Assembly: GCA_033856535.1 (NCBI GenBank)
Contig: JAWVEV010000197.1
Coordinates: 1 to 47,532 of the forward strand
Length of the DNA stretch: 47,532 nt
Reading direction: 5' to 3'
From: JAWVEV01 sp033856535
GTDB taxonomy: Bacteria > Actinomycetota > Thermoleophilia > Miltoncostaeales > Miltoncostaeaceae
In this document: one piece after another, positions 7,571 through 14,427 of the stretch
Position numbering within the stretch: the stretch's first letter is position 1
Layout: each line of letters opens with the position of its first letter
The notes under the pieces: model-generated
What the model was told of the DNA's origin: nothing
Seen by the model: the letters and a program-made list of their open reading frames with translations, nothing else
Database searches by the model: none
Program-made: the position numbers and the translations under genes

Positions 7571-8859
7571 GCCGGCGCGGCTGGCGGGAGAAGATCGAGC
7601 CGGGCATGTACCGGCAGCACTCGACCACCTGCCCTTCCACCGCTGACCAGAGGCCCGGCCGCAAGTGCGGCTGCACCTACACCTTCCCGGTGCCGGGACC
7701 CCTCCCGGGGAGTTCCCGGACCGCGACGCATCCCGGTCCGCTGACCGCCGCCCGCGCGGAGAAGCGCCGGCTGCAGGCCGCTGGCCGCCCGGCACCCGAG
7801 CGGCCGGCTGAGGAGGCCACCCTGCGCGAGTTCGCGGTCAAGTACTTCCAGACCAAGGTCATGGAGCCCACGACCGCACGGACCCGCTACGACGACTTCC
7901 GGCTGCGGATCGACGGTCCGCTCGGCAACCTGCCGCTGGCCGACGTCACCCGGGAGCGCGTCGAGCGCTGGCTGTCTGACCTCATCGCCCGGGCACCCAG
8001 CCGGCGGATGGTTCAGCAGACCGTCGCGACCCTCCGTTCGATCCTCGCCCTCGCCGTCGAGTGGGAGAGGGTCCCGTCCAACACGGCGGCCCGGCTGCGG
8101 CTGCCCGCCGAGGCCCACGACGCGAAGGTCGCCGCTCAGCGCGTCCTCACGGGGGAGCAGCTGTTCGCGCTCGTCACCGTCGGCGCTCGCACGCTCCGTG
8201 CCGAGACCATGTTGCGGGTAGCGGGGGAGGCCGGGCTTCGCCGCGGGGAGGTGATCGGGTTGCGCTGGTCCGACGTCGACCTTGAGGAGCGGACCATCCA
8301 CGTCCGGCGTTCCGTCTGGCAGGAGCGTGGACGCGCCCATCTCACTGGCGGAGCCGCAGTGAAGACGGTCAAGGGCACGAAGGCAGGGCGCCACCGGGAG
8401 GTCGGCATCACCGATGATCTCGCCGACGCTCTGGCCCGGTACGCCGAGAGCATGCTCGTCGGCCACCCGCCGGACGGCTACGTCTGGCCGGGGCGCGACG
8501 GCGGGCTGATGAGCGAGCGCTCCCCGGCCCAGGTCCTCGAGCGCGCGCTCGCCCGTGTCGGCCTGGTGGACGAAGACGACCGCCCGCTGGTGACCTTCCA
8601 CGGCCTCCGCCACACGGCCGCCTCGCTCATGTACGCCGTGGGGCTGCCGGAGCTCGTGACCGCCATGCAGCTGGGCCACGCCAACACGCACGTGACGTCC
8701 ACGGTCTACGCACACCTCTCCAATCCGAAGGAGCAGAGGCGCCAGGCGGCCGAGGTCTTCAACCGCCTCAACCGGTCATTCGGGCGGCTGGATCTGCCCA
8801 AGACCGTGGAGCGCACCGTGGAGCGGCCCGCCCAGGAGGCCGAGATCCCGCTTCCCTAG
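7567..8859 (+). CDS. int: Tyrosine integrase of the element
   Basis: A 430-residue phage-type tyrosine recombinase. The N-terminus (about 1-60) holds HSTTCP and KCGC cysteines, a layout seen in actinobacterial integrases and perhaps zinc-binding or arm-site binding. The core-binding domain spans about 83-185. The catalytic domain (about 190-400) shows Arg225 in GLRRGEV, a Lys at 269 or 272 in the hairpin, His345 and Arg348 in FHGLRHT, His371 in the LGHANT motif and nucleophile Tyr381. All catalytic residues are present. The GTG start overlaps the previous stop. The gene ends 21 bases before a tRNA 3' half, its likely attachment site. Confidence 0.92.
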   Translation: MSRRGWREKIEPGMYRQHSTTCPSTADQRPGRKCGCTYTFPVPGPLPGSSRTATHPGPLTAARAEKRRLQAAGRPAPERPAEEATLREFAVKYFQTKVMEPTTARTRYDDFRLRIDGPLGNLPLADVTRERVERWLSDLIARAPSRRMVQQTVATLRSILALAVEWERVPSNTAARLRLPAEAHDAKVAAQRVLTGEQLFALVTVGARTLRAETMLRVAGEAGLRRGEVIGLRWSDVDLEERTIHVRRSVWQERGRAHLTGGAAVKTVKGTKAGRHREVGITDDLADALARYAESMLVGHPPDGYVWPGRDGGLMSERSPAQVLERALARVGLVDEDDRPLVTFHGLRHTAASLMYAVGLPELVTAMQLGHANTHVTSTVYAHLSNPKEQRRQAAEVFNRLNRSFGRLDLPKTVERTVERPAQEAEIPLP

Positions 8860-8880
8860 TGGCTTTTAGCCACACTGTGC

Positions 8881-8930
8881 ACCAGCTCGACAAGCTGGGG
8901 GTCACTGGTTCGAGCCCAGTAGCGCCCACT
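8881..8930 (+). other. tRNA 3' half (most like tRNA-Val), probable att site
   Basis: The anticodon stem (CCAGC/GCTGG), a 7-base loop, variable GGGTC, a perfect T-arm (8904-8908/8916-8920 with TTCGAGC loop) and the 3' acceptor strand AGCGCCC are present. No matching 5' acceptor strand or D-arm lies upstream: integrase-side DNA takes their place. The loop reads TCGACAA, giving GAC if aligned normally, but base 33 is C instead of the near-universal T, so the tRNA-Val(GAC) identity is inferred. This is the remnant expected at the far end of an element integrated in a tRNA gene. Confidence 0.7.
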
Positions 8931-8935
8931 CCGCG

Positions 8936-8965
8936 AAAGCCCCGCTTCCGGCGGGGTTTTCTTTT
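8936..8965 (+). terminator. Terminator behind the tRNA 3' half
   Basis: AAAGCCCCGC pairs with GCGGGGTTTT around a short loop and runs into CTTTT. It was probably the terminator of the original tRNA gene. Confidence 0.8.
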
Positions 8966-9196
8966 GAAGCGTCCCTCGGCGCCGGCGGCCGTCTCGAAGA
9001 GTGGCCCAAACGCCGTTTCCCGCCGCAGAATGGGCGTCGAGCTTGGCCCTGGCGGCGTCCTCGCGCGGAAGGCGGCCGACGAGGCTCCGGCCGCTCGTCG
9101 CCGGCGCGCGTCAGGCCACTCGATCCCCGCGCCGCGGGCGGTCCCCGTGGTCCATGAGCGGCCCAAGCCCGGAGGCCGCGACGCGCCGATCGAAGC
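8966..9196. other. Spacer without recognised features
   Basis: Between the tRNA fragment and the stop of the minus-strand kinase I see no gene, RNA or repeat. It is probably decayed flank. Confidence 0.4.
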
Positions 9197-11905
9197 TCAG
9201 CGGGGGGTCCCCGCGCTCTCGTCCAGGGACGCGCCCGATGCGTCCCGGCCCGCTCCGGCGAGCGGCAGCTCCACCCGGAAGGTGGTCCCGCGGCCCTCCT
9301 CGCTCTCCACGCCGATCGTCCCGCCGTGGGCCTCGACGATCATCCTGCTGATGGCCAGGCCGAGACCCGTCCCGGGGACGGCCGCCCGGCGGGCCGCCTC
9401 CGTCCGGTAGAAGCGCTCGAAGAGGAATCCCTGCTCGGCGGCGGGGATGCCCACCCCGGTGTCGGCGACCTCGAGGATCGCCCGCCCGCCCTCGGCGCGG
9501 GCCCGCACCAGGATGCGGCCGGACGGAGGCGTGAACTTGAGCGCGTTGGAGAGAAGGTTGTCGACGACGCCGGCAAGCCTGGACCCGTCACCCCGGAGTA
9601 CCAGCGGCTCCACCTCGACCTCGAGCGCGATGTGTCGCTCCTGGGCGACCGGGTCCGCGTTCTCCGCGCAGCCGGCGGCGATCGCCCCGAGGTCGATCGG
9701 GTCCAACTCCACGCTCAGGCGGCCGCCGTCGGCCCGCGCGACCACGAGCAGGTCTCCCACGAGCCGGAGGAGGCGCTGGGCGTTCCGGTCGATCACGTCG
9801 AGGAACCGGCGCTGCTCGGGGGCCAGCTCGCCGGCGTCGCCGTCGAGCAGGACCTCCAGGTAGCCCAGGATCGAGGTCAGCGGCGTGCGCAGCTCGTGCG
9901 ACGCGAGCTGGGTGAACTCGTCCTTCGCGCGCTCGTGGCGCCGCTCGTCGGTGACCTCGGCGGTGATGAAGACGCGGCCGAGGATCGATCCCGAGTCGGC
10001 GCCGACGCGCACCGGAGCGGAGTAGCAGCGGAAGATGCGGCCCGAGCCGGAGAGCTCGTACTCCTCGGCCACCGTGCCCTCGAGATCCTCGGCGAGGGCC
10101 AGCGCGAACGCCCGGGAGCCCTCCGGGTCGACGGTCTTGTCGGCCAGCACCTCGAACCACTCGTGCGCGCTGGCGTACGTGCGCCCCGCGCCGATCTCCG
10201 CGATCAGGCGGTCGGCGGCGGCGTTCGCGACGACCGTCCGGCCCGCGGGATCCACCATCCGGATGGCCTCGGGAGCCGTGTCGAGCACCGCCCGCACGAT
10301 GCTCACCTGCCGGCGGAGCTCCTCCTGGCTGGCGCGCAGGCCCGCGCGGGCCTCGGCGTCGGCGATCCCCATCCCGACCAGCGCCGCGAACTCCGCCAGG
10401 CGCGCCTCGGCGTCGTCAGCGAACGGCGTCGTCGCGGCGGTGGCGACAGCCACCGCGCCCCAGAGCTCGCCGGCCAGGCGCACGGGCGCCGCCACGCTGC
10501 CTCGCCAGCCGAAGGAGCGAATCGGCGCGTAGGCGGGATCCTCGAGGAGGGTCGCGTAGGACTGCACCCGGGCCGGGGCTCCGCTGCGGGCGACCTGCGC
10601 GAGGACCCCCGCGCCGTCGGTGAGGAGGATGCGATGACCGTTGGGCACCGCGTTCGGGCCGCCGAAGCTGGCCACGACGCCCTCGTCGCCCTGGAAGCGG
10701 ATCACCGCGCCGTACTCGGCGCCGAGCAGCCCGGCCGCCTCGTGCGCGACGATGCGGAAGAACTCCTCCGGATCGGCGTTCGCGGCGACCGCGGTGGCGA
10801 CCCGGCGCAGCGCGCTCTGCTCGCTCTCCCGGCGGAGACCCGCGGCCTGAGCGAGCCGGCTCAGGCGCTCCCGCCGGTTCGCCTGGGCCAAGACCAAGCC
10901 GAGGAGGCCGCCGAAGGTGAGCCCTGCGAGGAGGACGAGCAGCGAGGGGGTGAGCGCGGGCCGCGCGCCGGTGTCCACGCGGACCGTCCATCGCCGCCCG
11001 GCCACGGTGGTCGACTCGGCGGCGCCCCCGATCCTCCCGCTCGGCCCGGACAGGACCTCTCCGTCGTCGATCACCTGGGCGCGCGCGCCGGCGGGGATGG
11101 TCTCGGCGATCACCGCGCCGAGCCGGGCGTTGAGATAGACGCCGGTGGCGTAGCCGCGAAGGGCGGCCCGGCGCTGGGCGACCGTCCTGGTCGGTGCACC
11201 GGGTGCGTACACCGCTCGGAGCAGCACCACGCCGGCAGCGGCCTGGTCGCCGCCGATCACGCTGGGCGGGCCCATCGCCGGCCGGTCCGTGTCGCGCGCG
11301 GCCTCGAGGGGGGCGCGGGCGGCCGGATCGGTCGAGATGTCCAGGCCCGTGACGGCGACGGTGTCCGGAGTCCTCGGGGCGATGTACAGCAGCGGGAAGT
11401 ACTCGGCACGTGGGGTCGCCGCCCGCGGTCCGGCGGGCCCGAACCCAGCGATGCGAACGCCGGTCGTGCGCTCGAAGTCGACCCGATCGGCGGCGGCCAC
11501 CCGGGGGACCCAGCTGATGCCGAGCAGGGAGGAGTCGCGAAGGGGGATCGCGGCGAAGCGCTCGAACGCGGTCGGCGTCATGACCCCGTCGGACGCGAGG
11601 TAGAGGCCCTGGATCCCGCCCAGAATGGCGGCCGCTTGGCCGACGTGCTCATGAAGCTCGTCGGCTGCCCGCGCCGCCCAGCCGTGGTTGGAGTCGTCCA
11701 CCGCGTGCGCCTCGCCGCGAAAGACCAGGGCGGCGCCGACGACGGTCGCGGTGAGCACGAGGAGGAGCGCCCCGAGCTGAAGCCACCCCAGGCCGATCGC
11801 CATGACCGATCGCCGCCCCCACGGGCGGCGGGGTGCGCCGGCGGGCGTCGCCGCGTCCGCCGTAACCCGAGGATCGATATCCCTGCTGGCGTGCCTTGTG
11901 GTCAT
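9197..11905 (-). CDS. Membrane sensor histidine kinase (CHASE-GAF-PAS-HisKA-HATPase)
   Basis: A 902-residue kinase from the ATG at 11905; an in-frame start at 12019 would add 38 residues of weak sequence. Order: first membrane helix at about 36-62, an extracellular CHASE-like domain (about 63-310) with the FERFAAIPLR and LGISWVPRV segments, second helix at about 318-338, GAF (about 370-520), PAS (about 528-655), HisKA with phospho-acceptor His670 in SHELRTPLTS, and the ATPase domain with NLLSNALKF (N-box), DTGVGIP (G1) and GTGLGL (G2). It should sense an external ligand and phosphorylate a regulator not found in the window. There is no cognate response regulator beside it, so it is an orphan kinase. 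Confidence 0.9.
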   Translation of the reverse strand: MTTRHASRDIDPRVTADAATPAGAPRRPWGRRSVMAIGLGWLQLGALLLVLTATVVGAALVFRGEAHAVDDSNHGWAARAADELHEHVGQAAAILGGIQGLYLASDGVMTPTAFERFAAIPLRDSSLLGISWVPRVAAADRVDFERTTGVRIAGFGPAGPRAATPRAEYFPLLYIAPRTPDTVAVTGLDISTDPAARAPLEAARDTDRPAMGPPSVIGGDQAAAGVVLLRAVYAPGAPTRTVAQRRAALRGYATGVYLNARLGAVIAETIPAGARAQVIDDGEVLSGPSGRIGGAAESTTVAGRRWTVRVDTGARPALTPSLLVLLAGLTFGGLLGLVLAQANRRERLSRLAQAAGLRRESEQSALRRVATAVAANADPEEFFRIVAHEAAGLLGAEYGAVIRFQGDEGVVASFGGPNAVPNGHRILLTDGAGVLAQVARSGAPARVQSYATLLEDPAYAPIRSFGWRGSVAAPVRLAGELWGAVAVATAATTPFADDAEARLAEFAALVGMGIADAEARAGLRASQEELRRQVSIVRAVLDTAPEAIRMVDPAGRTVVANAAADRLIAEIGAGRTYASAHEWFEVLADKTVDPEGSRAFALALAEDLEGTVAEEYELSGSGRIFRCYSAPVRVGADSGSILGRVFITAEVTDERRHERAKDEFTQLASHELRTPLTSILGYLEVLLDGDAGELAPEQRRFLDVIDRNAQRLLRLVGDLLVVARADGGRLSVELDPIDLGAIAAGCAENADPVAQERHIALEVEVEPLVLRGDGSRLAGVVDNLLSNALKFTPPSGRILVRARAEGGRAILEVADTGVGIPAAEQGFLFERFYRTEAARRAAVPGTGLGLAISRMIVEAHGGTIGVESEEGRGTTFRVELPLAGAGRDASGASLDESAGTPR

Positions 11906-12362
11906 CGCGTGCACCTGACGGCAGCCGAAGCCGGGCATCGGAGGAGCGGCCGGCGCGCCTCCGTGCCCTGTTATCGGCATCCGGCGACCGCCGGGGGAGG
12001 GTCGCGGCGCTCGGACCACGCCGCGGAAACACCGCCTGCGCAGCGAGAATCCGACCGGAGCGGGGGGGAGCGGGCAGGCGAAGCTGTGACGCCGGCCCCC
12101 TCAGCCCACGGGGCCCGGCGGCCCCGATCCTCCGCTCGACCGCGTCGTGCGCGGCCTCGGGCGGGAGGCGGCGAATGCCGCCGGACATCCCGCGCAGACG
12201 GGCACCGGCCCCACCGGACCAGGCATCGCCGAAGGGGGCGACGAACTCGCTACTGTAGTTCTTGCGTGTTTCGCAGCGTGCCGACCGAGGCTCGTGAGCG
12301 GCTCACGTCAGTTCCTTTTGCCGCCCCGGTCCCCGGCGGCCTCTCCGGAGGCGGTCGGCGAC
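11906..12362. other. Divergent intergenic region between kinase and GGDEF genes
   Basis: It contains the control regions of two divergently read genes. I found no convincing promoter pair or RNA; TACTGT near 12251 is a possible -10 element on the plus strand. Part of it is open in the GGDEF frame, so the true 5' end of that gene may lie here. Confidence 0.35.
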
Positions 12363-13625
12363 GTGTTTGATGCTGAGGCGATCCACCCAGGCGGCGGGGT
12401 GCCGGTGGCCCGCGATGCCGCCGGCCGCGGACAGGGTCGTGGTGACGACCCGCCCGCCCTCGAGCGCGATCCGGCGCTTCTCGGCATCCGCGGGGGCCTG
12501 CTGATACGCCGGTCGGAGGGCGAGCACGTCGGCCGCGCTGACATCGAGGGCCCGGCAGGGCCAGGGCAGGGGCGCTCGCCCGGCGACGGCGACCAGACGG
12601 GCGCCGACGCCGACCAGACGCGGGCCGACACCGACCAGACGCTGGCCGACACCGACCAGACGCTGGCCGACGCCGATCAGACCAGCTCGGACCGCGACCA
12701 GGACGCCGCCGACCAGGACCAGGCCGCCGCCGACCGGGACCTGGCCTCGGGCGTCGACGCTGGGGCGCACGACATCAGCCGGGGGATCCGCGAGCACAGC
12801 GCCCGCCAGCGCGAGCTGAGCACCCGCTCGCGGGGCGAGGCCGCCTCCCACCGGGACGTGGTCGCGGAGGCCCGCGACGTGGCGGCGGCGGCCCGCGACC
12901 TGGCGGCGCAGGCGCGCGACCTGGCGATGGACCGACGCGATGAGGCCGAGTTTCGGCAGCTCGAGGGGCTCGCGGGGCCCGACCTCGCCGCCGGTGCCGC
13001 CGATCAGCGACACCGTGCGGCACGGCAGGGCCAGTGGGCCGCCGAGCAGCGCGCGCTCGCCGCGGAGGAGCGCCTGCGGGCCGCTGCCGACCGCGAGCAG
13101 GCCGCCCGGGATCGTCGACACGCGCGCGAGGACCGTGAGCTGCTCGCGCGCCAGATCGCGATCAGCGAGGTCGATCCGCTCACGGGGGCGCGCTCGCGAG
13201 CGGCGGGCCTGCGCGCGCTCGAGGACGCGATGGCGCGCTGTGAGCGGACCGACGAGCCGCTCAGCGCCGTCTACCTGGACGTGATCGGGCTCAAGGCCCT
13301 CAACGACAGCGAGGGCCACGCCGCCGGTGACGAGCTGCTGAAGCGGGTCGTGGCGCTCATCGGGGCGCACCTGCGCCCCTACGACCTGGTGATCCGGCTG
13401 GGCGGGGACGAGTTCCTGTGCGTGATGAACGACACCACGCTCGCGTACGCGCGGTCGCGCTTCGCCGCGATCGCCGACGAGCTCGCCGCCGCGGCGGGAC
13501 CCGGCGCGATCAGGACCGGCTTCGCGCTGCTGCGCGCCGGCGAAAGCGCGGCGGCGCTGGTGGCGCGCGCAGACCGGCAGCTCGTCGAGAGCAAGCGCGC
13601 CGCCTCCAACGGCGGCGGCCGGTAA
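12363..13625 (+). CDS. Diguanylate cyclase with Asp-rich heptad repeats
   Basis: A GGDEF-domain protein of about 420 residues; the start is uncertain (GTG 12363 behind GGAGG at 12347-12351 is my choice). A poorly structured N-terminus is followed by tandem copies of a seven-residue unit, ADxDQTx, encoded by a 21-bp DNA repeat. After that come long Ala/Arg/Asp-rich helices (ARDLAAQARDLA and similar) that should form an extended coiled coil. The C-terminal GGDEF domain has the GGDEF signature at 347-351, LDVIGLKALND metal- and substrate-binding residues, and RPYD exactly five residues before GGDEF, an inhibitory I-site. It should make cyclic di-GMP and be product-inhibited. No membrane segment is seen, so it is probably cytosolic. 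Confidence 0.85.
   Translation: MFDAEAIHPGGGVPVARDAAGRGQGRGDDPPALERDPALLGIRGGLLIRRSEGEHVGRADIEGPAGPGQGRSPGDGDQTGADADQTRADTDQTLADTDQTLADADQTSSDRDQDAADQDQAAADRDLASGVDAGAHDISRGIREHSARQRELSTRSRGEAASHRDVVAEARDVAAAARDLAAQARDLAMDRRDEAEFRQLEGLAGPDLAAGAADQRHRAARQGQWAAEQRALAAEERLRAAADREQAARDRRHAREDRELLARQIAISEVDPLTGARSRAAGLRALEDAMARCERTDEPLSAVYLDVIGLKALNDSEGHAAGDELLKRVVALIGAHLRPYDLVIRLGGDEFLCVMNDTTLAYARSRFAAIADELAAAAGPGAIRTGFALLRAGESAAALVARADRQLVESKRAASNGGGR
12585..12681 (+). repeat. 21-bp tandem coding repeat (Asp-rich heptad)
   Basis: About four and a half copies of a unit reading GCCGACACCGACCAGACG plus three variable bases. Each unit encodes A-D-x-D-Q-T-x. The copies differ at single bases, so copy number may vary between strains. 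Confidence 0.85.
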
Positions 13626-13654
13626 CCGGCCGACTGACCGCGGCGAGCGCTGGT

Positions 13655-14156
13655 CCCGGCGCCAGCTCGAATTTGGGGCTCGCCACGGACGGCGAACCGT
13701 GATAGACCGAGATGGAGTCGACGGCCTGGGTGAGTCGCCCGCGAGGTCGTGAGACGGATGTTGCTGCCCGAGACCCCGGCGGCGCCGGCAGGCGCTTGTG
13801 AACAGGGGTTTCTCATGGCTGTATCAGTGGACGTTGCCGGTCTCCTCGAGGACCAGTTGAGGATCGAGGTGCGGCACGGGCCGGGCGAGGTGCTGCTGGC
13901 GGTGGCCGGCGAGTTGGACCTGGCGACGATCCCGCTGCTCGAGACGGCGCTGGCCGACGCGCTCGTGGGAGGCATCAGCTCGCGCGTCGTGCTGGACCTC
14001 GCGGGCGTCGACTTCATGGACGCCTCCACGGTCGGCTGCATCGTGCGGACGAGGCGGCGCCTGGCCGCCCGGGGCGGGGCGCTGGTGGTGCTCGAGCCTT
14101 CGCGGCCCGCTCGCCGGCTGCTCGAGTTGTGCGATCTCGGCGGGCTCCTGCGCTGA
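13655..14156 (+). repeat. Direct repeat copy 1 (leader plus STAS gene)
   Basis: It aligns with 16513-17015 at a constant offset of about 2859 bases, over roughly 160 bases of leader and the whole STAS gene. Shared leader blocks include GGCGAACCGTGATA, GAGTCGACGGCC and CGCGAGGTCGTGAGACGGATGTT. Confidence 0.85.
13815..14156 (+). CDS. STAS-domain protein, anti-sigma factor antagonist type (copy 1)
   Basis: A 113-residue single STAS domain of the SpoIIAA/RsbV type. VRHGPGEVLLAVAGELDLAT is followed by VVLDLAGVDFMDASTVGCIV, where the DAS serine is the usual phosphorylation site, and then ALVVLEPS. Such proteins bind anti-sigma kinases and free a sigma factor when unphosphorylated. The ATG at 13815 is chosen by comparison with the paralogue at 16674: an upstream frame (from 13749) is open here but is shifted by one base in the copy, so it is not conserved as protein. 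An AGGGG precedes the ATG. No anti-sigma kinase or sigma gene is nearby. Confidence 0.88.
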   Translation: MAVSVDVAGLLEDQLRIEVRHGPGEVLLAVAGELDLATIPLLETALADALVGGISSRVVLDLAGVDFMDASTVGCIVRTRRRLAARGGALVVLEPSRPARRLLELCDLGGLLR

Positions 14157-14215
14157 GGGGATCGAAGCCGTCGGCCGTCTCCTGCGCCGCTCGCAGGTGC
14201 GTCCAGATCCGTCGC

Positions 14216-14265
14216 TTGGCTCGATGAGCTGGGGGGTCACCGGTCCGAGCCCAGTAGCGCCCACC
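14216..14265 (+). other. Second, decayed tRNA 3' fragment
   Basis: About 40 bases match the fragment at 8881-8930 with a few changes. The T-stem carries a mismatch (ACCGG against CCAGT), the T-loop reads TCCGAGC instead of TTCGAGC, and one G is added in the variable loop. It has the same strand and the same 3' acceptor sequence AGCGCCCAC. There is no 5' half. It looks like an older attachment-site relic. Confidence 0.65.
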
Positions 14266-14266
14266 T

Positions 14267-14298
14267 GCAAAAGGCCCGCCCCGGCGGGGCCTTTCTTG
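14267..14298 (+). terminator. Terminator behind the second tRNA fragment
   Basis: AAAGGCCCGC pairs with GCGGGGCCTTT around a short loop and is followed by CTT. Its place relative to the tRNA fragment is the same as at 8936, which supports common origin. Confidence 0.75.
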
Positions 14299-14427
14299 GC
14301 ACGCGATCTGAACGCCCGGGTCCCCACGGACGGGGAGGTGCGCGGCCGGCCGCCCAGGGAATGACTGGTCCCCGGTCCCCTCCAACGGCCGTGTCGGCAC
14401 GCGGTCCTCGCGCCTACCGTGGGTGGA

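Larger units (their letters stand above)
1..8930. mobile_element. Right part of an integrated mobile element ending in a tRNA 3' fragment
   Basis: Nearly all genes here are on the plus strand, small and of phage or plasmid type. They include two tyrosine recombinases, a ParB-like DNA-binding protein, an orphan DNA methyltransferase, an excisionase-like protein and short membrane proteins. The full-length integrase stops at 8859 and a tRNA 3' half follows at 8881-8930, the usual layout of an element integrated into the 3' end of a tRNA gene. No capsid, terminase, portal, conjugation or replication initiator gene is visible, so its type (prophage remnant, satellite, integrative plasmid) is open. 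The left end and the intact tRNA copy should lie upstream of base 1. Confidence 0.75.

Noticed and set aside
8768..9166. Minus-strand protein starting near the tRNA fragment, with the GATGLEPVTP segment
   Set aside because: This is the well-known false translation of a tRNA 3' end in antisense; no real gene.
9326..12370. A 1014-codon plus-strand frame opposite the CHASE kinase
   Set aside because: It is the mirror frame of a well-supported kinase, with low-complexity Arg/Gly/Pro sequence and no domain.
12585..12681. CRISPR array
   Set aside because: The 21-bp units are directly adjacent, in frame, and encode a protein repeat without spacers.
13749..13814. N-terminal extension of the first STAS protein
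   Set aside because: The frame is shifted by one base in the duplicated leader at 16608-16673, so it is not conserved as coding sequence.
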